Shown piece by piece: positions 8,252 through 17,286 of a stretch of 64,000 bases of DNA. Every line of letters starts with the position of its first letter. The stretch's first letter is position 1. Origin of the DNA: Devosia sp. (GTDB lineage Bacteria; Pseudomonadota; Alphaproteobacteria; Rhizobiales; Devosiaceae). The DNA is taken from assembly GCF_025809055.1 (NCBI RefSeq), contig NZ_CP075529.1, forward strand, positions 1,612,001 to 1,676,000, written 5' to 3'. Below the pieces are notes generated by a model that was not told the DNA's origin, made no database searches, and saw only the letters and a program-made list of their open reading frames with translations. The position numbers were made by a program, and so were the translations under genes.

Positions 8252-9526
8252 TCAGGCCGAACGGTTCTTGTTGTAGAGATCGAAGAACACCGCTGCCAGC
8301 AGCACCACGCCCTTGATCATCTGCTGCCAGTCGATATTGACGCCCATGATCGACATGCCGTTGTTCATCACGCCCATGATGAAGGCGCCGATCACCGCAC
8401 CCGCCACCTGGCCGACACCGCCCAGCGCCGACGCACCGCCGATGAACACGGCCGCGATCACGTCCAGTTCCAGCCCCTGCCCGGCCTTGGGCGTCGCCGA
8501 ATTGAGCCGCGCCGCATAGATCATGCCGGCCAGAGCCGCCAGCGCCCCCATGATGGCGAAGATGTAGAAGGTCGTGCGTTCCGTCTTGATACCCGACAGC
8601 GCCGCCGCCTTGAGATTGCCGCCGATGGCATAGATGCGGCGGCCGAAGGTCATGCGCTTGGTGAGGAACACGAAGCCGGCGATCAGCACGCCCATCACCA
8701 CCAGCACATTGGGCAGTCCGCGATAGGAGGCCAGCATATAGGCGAAGAACAGCACAATGGCCGAAATGATGACATTCTTGATGACGAAGAGGCTGAACGG
8801 CTCCACGTCATAGCCGCGCGCCTTGCGGCGGGCCCGCGTGCGGATGGCAAAGAAGATCATGCCGACAATGGCCAGGATGGCGATGACCATGGTGGTCGTG
8901 TGCAGCACCACGTTCTGCCCGTTTTCGGCCAGCCAGGGCATGGTGGTCGGCCCGACGATGTCGGGAATGAAGCCCGCCGACAGCAGCTGGAATTCGGCCG
9001 GGAAGGGCCCCACCGACTTGCCGGCGAGAATGGCCAGCGACAGCCCCTTGAAGATCAGCATCCCGGCCAGCGTCACGATAAAGGCCGGAACGCGGTGATA
9101 GGCGATGATATAGCCCTGCGCCGCCCCGATCGCCGCACCGGCAACCAGGCAGATCGCCCCGGCAATGATCGGGTTGGCCAGAAAGGCCAGTTCGGGCGGA
9201 AAGTCCCAGCCCACCATCAGCATGGCCGCCAGCGCCCCGACAAAGCCCGAGACCGAGCCGACGCTGAGGTCGATATGACCGGCCACGATCACCAGCAGCA
9301 TGCCCAGCGCCATCACGATGATGTAGGAGTTCTGCAGGATGATATTGGTCAGGTTCACCGGCTTGAACAGCACGCCATTGGTGAAATACTGGAAGAACAG
9401 CATGATCAGGATCAGCGCCAGCAGCAGGCCATAGTCCCGCATATTGGCGCGCAGCGCGTCCATCAGCCCAAGCTGGTGCGACTGCGCGGCAGAAGCGGTT
9501 CCGGTCGGAGCGGTTTCGGTTGTCAT
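8252..9526 (-). CDS. mmsB: Multiple-monosaccharide ABC transporter permease (MmsB/GguB)
   Basis: A 424-residue inner-membrane permease of the CUT2 family with about ten hydrophobic segments beginning near residue 33. Typical CUT2 features are GHIDLSVGSVSGFVGALAAM and, near the end, ALGGVGQVAGAVIGAFIMGV. It is somewhat longer than RbsC, as is usual for the MmsB/GguB/XylH group. It forms the channel for glucose, galactose, arabinose and xylose-type sugars with MmsA and ChvE. Its start overlaps the stop of mmsA by four bases, and a terminator follows. Confidence 0.9.
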   Translation of the reverse strand: MTTETAPTGTASAAQSHQLGLMDALRANMRDYGLLLALILIMLFFQYFTNGVLFKPVNLTNIILQNSYIIVMALGMLLVIVAGHIDLSVGSVSGFVGALAAMLMVGWDFPPELAFLANPIIAGAICLVAGAAIGAAQGYIIAYHRVPAFIVTLAGMLIFKGLSLAILAGKSVGPFPAEFQLLSAGFIPDIVGPTTMPWLAENGQNVVLHTTTMVIAILAIVGMIFFAIRTRARRKARGYDVEPFSLFVIKNVIISAIVLFFAYMLASYRGLPNVLVVMGVLIAGFVFLTKRMTFGRRIYAIGGNLKAAALSGIKTERTTFYIFAIMGALAALAGMIYAARLNSATPKAGQGLELDVIAAVFIGGASALGGVGQVAGAVIGAFIMGVMNNGMSIMGVNIDWQQMIKGVVLLAAVFFDLYNKNRSA

Positions 9527-11055
9527 GATGCCTTTCCTTCGGCGCGCACGATGGCACGCATGATCTTTTCCTGGCTCGCTTCGCTGGTGGGCATTTCGCC
9601 TACGATGCGGCCTTCGTTCATTACATAGAGACGGTCGGTGATGCCCAGCAGTTCGGGCATTTCCGAAGAGATCACCAGGATGGCCTTGCCCTGCGAGGCC
9701 AGCTTGTTGATGATCGTGTAGATTTCGTATTTGGCGCCCACGTCGATGCCGCGCGTCGGCTCATCCAGGATCAGCACGTCCGGATTGGCGAACAGCCACT
9801 TGCTGAGCACCACCTTCTGCTGGTTGCCGCCCGACAGGTTTCCAGTCACCTGATAGACGCTGGACGAGCGGATATTGGTGCGCTTGCGATAATCGTTGGC
9901 CGCATCGAGCTCGGACAGATCGTCGATCACGCCAAAGCGCGACACGCCCCTGAGATTGGCGATGGTGGTGTTGTTCTTGATGTGGTCGATGAGGTTCAGC
10001 CCGAAGGTCTTGCGGTCCTCGGTGGCATAGGCAATGCCGTGCCGGATGGCCTTGTCGACGCTCGACGTATCCACCTTCTGGCCATTAACGAACACCTCGC
10101 CGCTGATCTTCTGGCCATAGGCCTTGCCGAAGACGCTCATGGCAAATTCGGTCCGCCCGGATCCCATCAGCCCGGCAATGCCGACGACCTCGCCCTTGCG
10201 CAGCTCGATGCTCACATCCTTGATCACCTGCCGTTCGCGATGCTGGGGATGGAACACGTTCCAGTTCTTCACCGCAAAGATCACCTCGCCGACATTGGGC
10301 GTGCGGGCGGGGTAGCGGTCCTCCAGCGAGCGGCCGACCATGGAGGTGATGATCCGGTCCTCGGTGATGTGTTCGGTATCCATCGTTTCGATGGTCTTGC
10401 CGTCGCGGATCACGGTCACGCGGTCGGCAATGCGGGAAATCTCGTTCAGCTTGTGGCTGATGATGATCGAGGTAATGCCCTGCTTCTTGAATTCCTGCAG
10501 CAGGTCGAGCAGCGCCTGGCTGTCCTTCTCCGAGAGCGACGCCGTCGGCTCGTCGAGGATCAGCAACTGCACCTGCTTGCTCAGCGCCTTGGCGATTTCC
10601 ACCAGCTGCTGCTTACCCACGCCGATATTGGTGACCAGCGTGTCCGGGTCCTCGCGCAGGCCCACCATGGACAAAAGCTTGCGCGCCCCGTCGCGGGTTT
10701 CGTCCCAGTCGATGATGCCGGCCTGCGCCTGCTCATTGCCCAGGAAGATGTTTTCGGCGATCGACAGCAGCGGCACCAGGGCGAGTTCCTGGTGGATGAT
10801 GACAATACCCTTGTGTTCGCTGTCGCGGATGGAGCGGAAATGCTGCTCTTCACCCTTGTAGATGACCTGCCCGTCATAGGTTCCGTGCGGATAGACCCCG
10901 CTCAGCACCTTCATCAGCGTCGACTTTCCGGCCCCGTTCTCGCCGCAGATGGCGTGGATTTCGCCCGCGCGCACATCCAGGTTGACGTCGGACAAGGCCT
11001 TCACGCCGGGAAAGGTCTTGGTGATGCTGCGCATCTCGAGAATAGTGTCGGTCAT
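9523..11055 (-). CDS. mmsA: Multiple-monosaccharide ABC transporter ATP-binding protein (MmsA/GguA)
   Basis: A 510-residue double-ATPase of the CUT2 type. The first half has Walker A GENGAGKST, a degenerate signature around IGVGKQQLVEIAKAL and Walker B LLILDEPTASL. The second half has a modified Walker A (GLMGSGRTE, with Arg in place of Lys) and a good signature LSGGNQQKVVLSKWL with Walker B VLILDEPTRGID. This asymmetry is normal for RbsA/XylG/MmsA proteins. It powers uptake through MmsB. It lies between chvE and mmsB on one strand, and a strong palindromic repeat separates it from chvE. Confidence 0.93.
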   Translation of the reverse strand: MTDTILEMRSITKTFPGVKALSDVNLDVRAGEIHAICGENGAGKSTLMKVLSGVYPHGTYDGQVIYKGEEQHFRSIRDSEHKGIVIIHQELALVPLLSIAENIFLGNEQAQAGIIDWDETRDGARKLLSMVGLREDPDTLVTNIGVGKQQLVEIAKALSKQVQLLILDEPTASLSEKDSQALLDLLQEFKKQGITSIIISHKLNEISRIADRVTVIRDGKTIETMDTEHITEDRIITSMVGRSLEDRYPARTPNVGEVIFAVKNWNVFHPQHRERQVIKDVSIELRKGEVVGIAGLMGSGRTEFAMSVFGKAYGQKISGEVFVNGQKVDTSSVDKAIRHGIAYATEDRKTFGLNLIDHIKNNTTIANLRGVSRFGVIDDLSELDAANDYRKRTNIRSSSVYQVTGNLSGGNQQKVVLSKWLFANPDVLILDEPTRGIDVGAKYEIYTIINKLASQGKAILVISSEMPELLGITDRLYVMNEGRIVGEMPTSEASQEKIMRAIVRAEGKAS

Positions 11056-11096
11056 ACTGGTCCTAACCTCGATAGACCTGGGCTTCCCTTCACCGG

Positions 11097-11173
11097 GTCA
11101 TTCCCGCGAAAGCGGGAACCCCCGTTGCAAGAGCGGCGCCTCAAACAGAGGTTCCCGCTTTCGCGGGAATGAC
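11097..11173. repeat. Palindromic repeat, family B, copy 1 (24-base perfect arms)
   Basis: The left arm 11097-11120 begins GTCATTCCCGCGAAAGCGGG and the right arm 11150-11173 is its exact reverse complement over 24 bases, around a 29-base spacer. Each arm also contains its own smaller hairpin (TTCCCGC/GCGGGAA). A second copy with identical arms is at 19644-19710. Here it lies between chvE and mmsA and would form a stable mRNA stem that could protect the chvE message or reduce expression downstream. Confidence 0.85.
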
Positions 11174-11243
11174 TCTGCGGCACGAAATGCCCCAAACTCC
11201 AGTAAGGGCCCCGCCACCGGCGAGGCCCCATTCTTATAGCAGC

Positions 11244-12317
11244 TTACTGCAGTTCTTCGGCCTTGATGTAGCCGCTGTCGATGACGCGGGCTTCATAGTT
11301 GGTCAGGTCGACTTCATAGGGGGTCAGCAGGATGGACGGCACGACCTTGACGCCATTGTCATAGGTGGTGGTGTCCAGGCCCGCCGGCGTCCCGCCGGTC
11401 AGCACGGTGTCAACCAGTTCGGCCGTGATATTGGCCAGTTCGCGCGTGTCCTTGAACACGGTCGAATACTGCTCGCCGGCAATGATCGCCTTGACCGAGG
11501 GGACCTCGGCGTCCTGGCCCGAAATGATCGGCCAGGGCTGGTCGGCAGAGCCGTAGCCGACGCCGCGCAGCGACGAGATGATACCGCGGCTGAGGCCGTC
11601 ATAGGGCGACAGAACCGCATCGACGCGCGAGCCGTCCGAGTAGTTGGCCGACAGCAGGTTGTCCATGCGGGCCTGGGCGACAGCACCGTCCCAACGCAGG
11701 GTACCGACGGTTTCCATGCCCATCTGGCCGGACTTGACCACCAGCACGCCTTCATCGATCAGCGGCTGGAACACGCTCATGGCGCCGTCATAGAAGAAGA
11801 AGGCATTGTTGTCGTCGGGCGAACCGCCGAACAGCTCGATGTTCCACGGGCCCTTCTGGTCCGGATAGCCGAGACCCTTGAGGATCGAGGAGGCCTGGAG
11901 CACGCCCACTTCGAAGTTGTCGAAGGTGGTGTAGTAGTCGACATTGGCCGAGTCACGGATCAGGCGGTCATAGGCGACGACCTGGATACCGGCATCGGCG
12001 GCCTGCTGCAGCACGGCGCTGAGCGTGGTGCCGTCGATGGAGGCGATCACCAGGGCCTTGACGCCCTTGGTCACCATGTTCTCGATCTGGGCAAGCTGGT
12101 TGGGGATATCGTCTTCTGCATACTGCAGGTCGACGGTGTAGCCCTTGGCTTCCAGAGCCGCCTTCAGCTCGTTGCCGTCCGAAATCCAGCGCAGCGACGA
12201 CTGGGTCGGCATGGCAATGCCGATCTGGCCCTTGTCCTGGGCGAAGGCACCGGTTGCGGCGGTGACCAGAACGGCACCAGCGGCGAACAGCGTCGTCATT
12301 GTTTTGAGCAGCTTCAC
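11244..12317 (-). CDS. chvE: Multiple-monosaccharide substrate-binding protein (ChvE-like)
   Basis: A 357-residue periplasmic sugar-binding protein. The start is a GTG at 12317 (VKLLKTMTTLFAAG), chosen because AAGGGAG lies seven bases upstream and a signal peptide follows at once, ending GAFAQ; a longer frame upstream is not sugar-protein-like. The mature part begins DKGQIGIAMPTQSSLRWISD and contains YAEDDIPNQLAQIENMVTKG, both typical of ChvE/MmsE. ChvE proteins bind aldoses such as glucose, galactose, arabinose and xylose, and in Agrobacterium also feed a signalling kinase; no such kinase is adjacent here. It is the first gene of chvE-mmsA-mmsB. Confidence 0.9.
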   Translation of the reverse strand: MKLLKTMTTLFAAGAVLVTAATGAFAQDKGQIGIAMPTQSSLRWISDGNELKAALEAKGYTVDLQYAEDDIPNQLAQIENMVTKGVKALVIASIDGTTLSAVLQQAADAGIQVVAYDRLIRDSANVDYYTTFDNFEVGVLQASSILKGLGYPDQKGPWNIELFGGSPDDNNAFFFYDGAMSVFQPLIDEGVLVVKSGQMGMETVGTLRWDGAVAQARMDNLLSANYSDGSRVDAVLSPYDGLSRGIISSLRGVGYGSADQPWPIISGQDAEVPSVKAIIAGEQYSTVFKDTRELANITAELVDTVLTGGTPAGLDTTTYDNGVKVVPSILLTPYEVDLTNYEARVIDSGYIKAEELQ

Positions 12318-12680
12318 GTCTCGACTCCCTTTGATATTCGAGATGGTTCTTGCAGTGGAAATTGGGACACGGATCAGGTCGTCGAGGCGTGACGAACAGC
12401 CAGATTGCAGCAGGCCAACGGCGTTGGTCGCAAGGCCTTTCGATGCTGCATCATTTCCTCCGTCTGAGGCGGCTTTCCGCCGCCCCGGACCTTCCCGGTC
12501 CATGGCCGGAACCTAGGATAATCAGATAGGTCTGTAAAGCGCCGCGGCCCGTTCTGCGCAATTTTTTCGAGAATAGAAGAATTTATTATTCCCGGTTGCA
12601 GGCGATCTTTGTCATCGATAACCTCACTTCAACAGCATATTTCGTCCTGCCAGTTGACCGAAAGAGTCATATCAGGACAC

Positions 12681-12699
12681 AAAGGTATCAGATACCTTT
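12681..12699. promoter_or_regulatory. Probable GntR operator, perfect 9+1+9 palindrome
   Basis: AAAGGTATC, A, GATACCTTT: a perfect inverted repeat with a one-base centre, of the size bound by FadR-type GntR dimers. It lies six bases before the GTG start of the GntR gene, so it likely mediates autorepression. The rest of the chvE-gntR gap (12318-12704) holds only a weak GGCGG/CCGCC hairpin near 12468-12481 and AT-rich DNA around 12560-12600 that may contain promoters. Confidence 0.7.
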
Positions 12700-12704
12700 T
12701 GGGA

Positions 12705-13463
12705 GTGAGGGCCATCAGAACACCGGAAACCCGCGCCGATCAGCCGAGCGCCGCCAACGCGGTTGCTGATGATCTGGCCCGGCTGATCCTGACAGGAATG
12801 CCACCCGGATCGAGCCTGCCGAGCGAGGCCGATCTGGCGGCGCAATATGCGGTGAGCCGCCTGACCATCCGCGAGGCGGTCAAGCTGCTCGCCGGGCGCG
12901 GCCTGGTCGAACTGGCCCGCGGCCGGCGCGCCATGGTGCGCGAGCCCGATGGCTCGGCCTTTGCCGATTTCCTCACCTCCATGCTGCACAATGAGTCGCG
13001 CGGCATTTTCGATCTCATCGAGGTGCGCATGTCGCTGGAAGTGCAGTCGGCAACCCTGGCTGCCAAGCGCGCCAGCCGCGCCGCCATCGCCGCCATCGAA
13101 AGTGCCTTGCAGGGCATGCGGGACGCCGAAGCCTCTGCGGATGCCGAGGCTGAGGAGCGGTTCCACACCTTCGACGTCGGCTTTCACGAGGCTGTCGCCC
13201 TCGCCAGCGGCAATCGCATTCTGGGCTATTTGTTCGAAGCCATGGCTGAGCCGCTGCGGCAAGGCATCCGCACCAGCCGGCGCGGCCACGCCAATCGCGG
13301 CCACACCCTGGCCGATACCATCGCCGCCCATCAGCGCATTCTCGACGCCATCCGCGCTGGCTCGTCCCGCGCCGCCGCCGAGGCCATGCGCCTGCACCTC
13401 AAGGACACCGAGCGCGACATCCACAACGCCCTCAATCATCCCGCGCAGCCCGCTTCGCCTTGA
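12705..13463 (+). CDS. GntR family regulator, FadR subfamily
   Basis: About 252 residues. The winged helix is AANAVADDLARLILTGMPPG then SLPSEADLAAQYAVSRLTIREAVKLLAGRGLVE, followed by a helical FCD effector domain with FDLIEVRMSLEVQSATLAA and HEAVALASGNRIL. The start is the GTG at 12705; a longer frame from 12609 would place a perfect operator palindrome inside the coding region, so the shorter protein is preferred. FCD regulators usually bind sugar acids or organic acids. It is divergent from the chvE operon and precedes the SorC regulator, so either transporter could be its target. Confidence 0.85.
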   Translation: MRAIRTPETRADQPSAANAVADDLARLILTGMPPGSSLPSEADLAAQYAVSRLTIREAVKLLAGRGLVELARGRRAMVREPDGSAFADFLTSMLHNESRGIFDLIEVRMSLEVQSATLAAKRASRAAIAAIESALQGMRDAEASADAEAEERFHTFDVGFHEAVALASGNRILGYLFEAMAEPLRQGIRTSRRGHANRGHTLADTIAAHQRILDAIRAGSSRAAAEAMRLHLKDTERDIHNALNHPAQPASP

Positions 13464-13532
13464 TCGGGCTTGAGAGCTTGGGCATGATCCGAAAAATCGG
13501 AAGCAGCCCGATCGCGGAGGAACTGGCAGTAC

Positions 13533-14486
13533 ATGAGCGCGCGGCACGACAATGGCACCACGCGGCTGGACGACGCCGCCCGCGCTGGCTGGCTCTACTA
13601 TGTGGCCGGCAATACGCAGGAAGAAATCGCCACCAAGATGGGCATTTCCCGCCAGTCCGCGCAGCGCCTTGTGTCGCTCTCTGTCAGCGAGGGCCTGATC
13701 AAGGTCCGCCTTGATCACCCCATCGGCCATTGCCTTGATCTTGCTGCCCGCCTGCAATCGCGCTTCGCGCTCGACCATTGCGAGGTCGTGCCATCCGATC
13801 CGACCAGTCAGTCCTCGACCATCGGCGTTGCCGAGGCCGCGGCTGCCGAGATCGAACGCTGCCTGCGCGCCACCGATCCCATCGTCATGGCCGTGGGCAC
13901 CGGCCGCACGCTCAAGGCCGCCATCGAGCAGATCCAGCCCATGGAGTGCCCGCACCACAAGATCGTTTCCCTCACCGGCAATATCGCCCCCGATGGCTCT
14001 GCCGCCTTTTACAACGTCATCTTCAACGTGGCCGACACCGTCAAGGCGCGCTCCTTCCCCATGCCGCTACCGGTGTTCGCCTCCTCCGCCCGCGAGCGCG
14101 AGCTGCTCCACGCCCAGCCCATGATCAGCGCCACCCTGGCCCTTGCGGCCGAGGCCAATACCACCTTTGTCGGCATTGGCGATCTCAGCCCCGAGGCGCC
14201 GCTCCTGCTCGACGGCTTCATTTCCGAGGCCGACCAGAAGGCCCTGCAAAAGGCCGGCGCCGTCGGCGAAATCTGCGGCTGGTGCTTTGACGCTGAAGGC
14301 CGGCTGATCGACGGCCTCGTCAATGACCGCGTCGCCTCCGCCCCCATTCCCTCTCGCGAGCAGGGCCGCGTCATCGCCATTGCCATGGGCGCCCGCAAGG
14401 CCGCCGCGATCCGCGCCGCCCTCACAAGGCGCCTCACCAATGGCCTGATCACCAACGAGCATACAGCCACCCTGCTCCTGGCCTGA
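13533..14486 (+). CDS. SorC-family sugar-binding transcriptional regulator
   Basis: A 317-residue regulator. The N-terminal helix-turn-helix is AGNTQEEIATKMGISRQSAQ then RLVSLSVSEGLIKVRLDHP; the remaining 250 residues are the SorC sugar-binding domain (IVMAVGTGRTLKAAIEQI, VSLTGNIAPDGSAAFYNV, TTFVGIGDLSPEAPLLLDGF). SorC effector domains bind phosphorylated sugars. Its place immediately upstream of smoEFGK matches SmoC of the sorbitol/mannitol operon, which is known as an activator or repressor depending on species. The ATG at 13533 starts the conserved part; only a weak ribosome site is visible. Confidence 0.88.
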   Translation: MSARHDNGTTRLDDAARAGWLYYVAGNTQEEIATKMGISRQSAQRLVSLSVSEGLIKVRLDHPIGHCLDLAARLQSRFALDHCEVVPSDPTSQSSTIGVAEAAAAEIERCLRATDPIVMAVGTGRTLKAAIEQIQPMECPHHKIVSLTGNIAPDGSAAFYNVIFNVADTVKARSFPMPLPVFASSARERELLHAQPMISATLALAAEANTTFVGIGDLSPEAPLLLDGFISEADQKALQKAGAVGEICGWCFDAEGRLIDGLVNDRVASAPIPSREQGRVIAIAMGARKAAAIRAALTRRLTNGLITNEHTATLLLA

Positions 14487-14601
14487 AACCCACCTGGATT
14501 GCCGGGCACTCCCCGCCCCATTCATACTTTTGCCCACCCCTCGACATCACCGGTCCTGGCCGGTTTCCAGCATTTCCCAGCCCTTTGAGGCACGTAAGCC
14601 A

Positions 14602-14673
14602 GCAATTGCAGCGCAACGCCGCTTGACTCACATGTGCAATTTGTGAACATTTGCCCACATACGAAGCAATTGC
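14602..14673. promoter_or_regulatory. Pair of GCAATTGC palindromes before smoE (candidate SorC sites)
   Basis: Two identical eight-base palindromes, at 14602-14609 and 14666-14673, flank a stretch rich in TGTGCAA/TTGTGAAC-like words. The second ends 24 bases before the smoE start. The spacing of 64 bases is about six helical turns. They could be SorC-family binding sites, but eight-base palindromes alone are weak evidence. Confidence 0.4.
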
Positions 14674-14697
14674 CCGCTTCGCATTGGGAGGAAATTG

Positions 14698-16008
14698 ATG
14701 AAACTTGCACCCGTTCTCGTGGGCGCGACCCTGCTCGCCCTCACCGCCTCGGCTTCGGCCCAGACGCTCACCATTGCCACGGTGAACAATGGCGACATGA
14801 TCCGCATGCAAGGCCTGTCCGGCGCCTTCACCGAGGAGACCGGCATTGAGCTCAACTGGGTGGTTCTGGAAGAAAACACCCTGCGCCAGAACGTCACCAC
14901 CGACATCGCCACCAATGGCGGCCAGTACGACATCATGACCATCGGCACCTACGAGGCCCCGATCTGGGCCAAGCAGGGCTGGCTGAAGCCCCTTGATGGC
15001 CTCGCCGCCGATGCCGAATACGACATCGACGACCTGCTGCCCCCGATCCGCGGCGGCCTCAGCGTCGATGGCAAGCTCTATGCCGCGCCCTTCTATGGCG
15101 AGAGCTCCTTCATCATGTATCGCACCGATCTGATGGAAAAAGCCGGCCTCGAAATGCCCGAGGCGCCCACCTGGGAATTCATCGGCGAGGCCGCCCGCGC
15201 CATGACCGATCGCGCCAATGACATCAACGGCGTGTGCCTGCGCGGCAAGGCCGGTTGGGGCGAGAACATGGCCTTCCTCACCGCCATGTCGAACTCGTTC
15301 GGCGCCCGCTGGTTCGATGAAAACTGGGTTCCCCAGTTCGATCAGCCGCAGTGGAAGGAAACGCTGGACACCTATCTCTCGCTCATGGCCGATGCCGGTC
15401 CCTCGGGCGCCTCGTCCAACGGCTTCAACGAAAACCTGACCCTGTTCCAGCAGGGCAAGTGCGGCATGTGGATCGACGCCACGGTCGCCGCGTCCTTCGT
15501 CACCAATCCCAATGACTCGACCGTCGCCGACAAGGTCGGCTTCGCTCTGGCTCCCGATACCGGATTGGGCAAGCGCGGCAACTGGCTCTGGGCTTGGTCC
15601 CTGGCCATCCCGGCCTCCTCGCAGAATGCCGATGCGGCCGAGCAGTTCATCAACTGGGCGACCGGCAAGGCCTATCTCGAAATGGTGGCCGAGCAAGATG
15701 GCTGGGCCAATGTGCCCCCCGGCACCCGTATCTCGCTCTACGAGAACCCGGACTACCAGGCCGCCGCGCCCTTTGCGGAAATGACCCTGGGCTCGATCTA
15801 TGCTGCCGACCCGACCCACCCGACCGTTGACCCGGTGCCCTATGTCGGCGTGCAGTTCGTGGCCATCCCGGAATTTGCCGGCATCGCCACCAATGTCGGC
15901 CAGCTGTTCTCGGCGGCTCTCGCCGGGCAGATGTCCGCCGACGACGCCCTCGCCCAGGCGCAGGAAGCCACCACCCGCGACATGACGCGCGCTGGTTATA
16001 TCAAGTAG
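14698..16008 (+). CDS. smoE: Polyol ABC transporter substrate-binding protein (SmoE-like)
   Basis: A 436-residue periplasmic binding protein of the CUT1 family. Signal peptide residues 1-22 end ASASAQ. The mature start TLTIATVNNGDMIRMQGLSG and the segment FTEETGIELNWVVLEENTLR are those of sorbitol/mannitol-binding proteins; TNGGQYDIMTIGTYEAPIWA follows. The true start is the ATG at 14698 with GGGAGG seven bases upstream, not the TTG one codon earlier. It leads the operon smoE-F-G-K-dehydrogenase-kinase. Confidence 0.92.
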   Translation: MKLAPVLVGATLLALTASASAQTLTIATVNNGDMIRMQGLSGAFTEETGIELNWVVLEENTLRQNVTTDIATNGGQYDIMTIGTYEAPIWAKQGWLKPLDGLAADAEYDIDDLLPPIRGGLSVDGKLYAAPFYGESSFIMYRTDLMEKAGLEMPEAPTWEFIGEAARAMTDRANDINGVCLRGKAGWGENMAFLTAMSNSFGARWFDENWVPQFDQPQWKETLDTYLSLMADAGPSGASSNGFNENLTLFQQGKCGMWIDATVAASFVTNPNDSTVADKVGFALAPDTGLGKRGNWLWAWSLAIPASSQNADAAEQFINWATGKAYLEMVAEQDGWANVPPGTRISLYENPDYQAAAPFAEMTLGSIYAADPTHPTVDPVPYVGVQFVAIPEFAGIATNVGQLFSAALAGQMSADDALAQAQEATTRDMTRAGYIK

Positions 16009-16026
16009 GACCTCCTCCCGCGACGT

Positions 16027-16059
16027 GCCCGGCCGGGCGATCCCCTCTCCTGGCCGGGC
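16027..16059 (+). other. mRNA stem-loop after smoE
   Basis: The arms GCCCGGCC (16027-16034) and GGCCGGGC (16052-16059) form an eight-base perfect stem 18 bases after the smoE stop. No T-run follows, so it looks like a 3'-end protecting structure or partial stop between the binding protein and permease genes. Confidence 0.55.
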
Positions 16060-16095
16060 GAACTTTCCAACACTCTACCCGCGACCACCAGGCTG

Positions 16096-16170
16096 CCCTC
16101 GGGCTTGACCCGAGGGCCACCACCCACCCGGTGAGCGTTGAGAGTGGTCCTCGGATCAAGTCCGAGGACA
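16096..16170. repeat. Palindromic repeat, family C, two hairpins
   Basis: Two successive hairpins: CCCTCGGGCTTGACCCGAGG near 16096-16115 and GTCCTCGGATCAAGTCCGAG near 16147-16166. They share the CCTCGG(G/A)...CCGAGG core and face each other around a central spacer. They occupy most of the smoE-smoF gap. Confidence 0.65.
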
Positions 16171-16228
16171 ACACGGTGACTGTGATGAGGATGGTGCACT
16201 TCAGTGCGCCGGCAGGAAGTCGAAAGCT

Positions 16229-17101
16229 ATGGCCACCAAACAGACCCGCACCCTGGCGCGCACCATGATGGCCCCGGCCGTCATCGTCCTCTTCATCTGG
16301 ATGATCGTGCCGCTGCTGATGACCCTGTGGTTCTCGTTCCAGAACTACAATCTGATGAACCCGATGATGCAGGGCTTTGCCGGCTGGGGGAACTACACCT
16401 ATGTCATCGGCGATCCCAGCTTCACCCAGGCGCTCGTAAACACCCTGCTGCTCGTGGGCGGCGTGCTGCTCATCACCATCATCGGCGGCACGCTCCTGGC
16501 GCTGCTGCTCGATCAGCCCATCTGGGGCCAGGGCATCCTGCGCATTCTGGTTATCTCGCCCTTCTTCGTCATGCCGCCGGTCGCGGCGCTGATCTGGAAG
16601 AATGGCTTCATGCATCCCGGCTATGGCATGCTCGGCCACCTCTGGAAGGCCTTTGGCCTGCAGCCGGTTGACTGGTTCAACCAGTATCCGCTGTTTTCCG
16701 TCATCGTCATCGTCGCCTGGCAATGGCTGCCCTTTGCGACCCTGATCCTGTTGACCGCCCTGCAATCCTTGTCCGAAGAGCAGCGCGAGGCCGCCGAGAT
16801 GGACGGCGCCAACGCCCTCAACCGCTTCCGGTACATCATCCTGCCGCATATGGCCCGGGCGATCACCATCGTCATTCTCATCCAGACCATATTCCTTCTC
16901 GGCATCTTCGCCGAAATCCGCGTCACCACCGGCGGCGGCCCGGGCTATGCCTCCACCAATATCGCCTTCCTCGTCTTCCGCACCGGCATCCTCAGCAATG
17001 ACATCGGCGCCGGTTCCGCCGGCGGCGTCGTCGCCGTCATCATCGCCAACGTGGTCGCCATCTTCCTGATGCGCGCAGTGGGGAAGAACCTCGATGCTTG
17101 A
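16229..17101 (+). CDS. smoF: Polyol ABC transporter permease 1 (SmoF-like)
   Basis: A 290-residue inner-membrane protein with six hydrophobic segments, the first at about 15-37. The CUT1 EAA loop is EEQREAAEMDGANALNRFRY near residues 188-207, the surface that docks onto the ATPase. Other SmoF-like stretches are FVMPPVAALIWKNGFMHPGY and TTGGGPGYASTNIAFLVF. It pairs with SmoG. An AGGAAG ribosome site is 11-16 bases upstream. Long repeat-filled gaps lie on both sides. Confidence 0.92.
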   Translation: MATKQTRTLARTMMAPAVIVLFIWMIVPLLMTLWFSFQNYNLMNPMMQGFAGWGNYTYVIGDPSFTQALVNTLLLVGGVLLITIIGGTLLALLLDQPIWGQGILRILVISPFFVMPPVAALIWKNGFMHPGYGMLGHLWKAFGLQPVDWFNQYPLFSVIVIVAWQWLPFATLILLTALQSLSEEQREAAEMDGANALNRFRYIILPHMARAITIVILIQTIFLLGIFAEIRVTTGGGPGYASTNIAFLVFRTGILSNDIGAGSAGGVVAVIIANVVAIFLMRAVGKNLDA

Positions 17102-17111
17102 GTTCGCCCAT

Positions 17112-17248
17112 ACCCCCACCCTCATTCCCTCCCCACAAGGGGGAGGGACGCGCAAGCCTCAGGCCTCCCGGCTCCATCTCCTCCCTCCCCCTTGTGGGGA
17201 GGGTAGCGAAGCTCGGCCACTCGGCCGTAGCGCAGCTAGGGTGGGGGT
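17112..17248. repeat. Palindromic repeat, family A (smoF-smoG gap)
   Basis: The outer arms ACCCCCACCCT (17112-17122) and AGGGTGGGGGT (17238-17248) are perfect reverse complements. Inside are CCTCCCCACAAGGGGGAGG and CTCCCCCTTGTGGGGAGGG, two related hairpins. The string GGGAGGGTAGCGA-GCT is shared with the copies at 18.1 and 19.4 kb. It fills the 185-base gap between smoF and smoG. Confidence 0.8.
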
Positions 17249-17286
17249 GACTTCTTCATCTCAGCAATCGGCGGAGAATAAGTAAA

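Noticed and set aside
14449..15819. Minus-strand frame of 456 codons opposite smoE
   Set aside because: Low-complexity Gly/Ala/His translation; smoE on the other strand is unmistakable.
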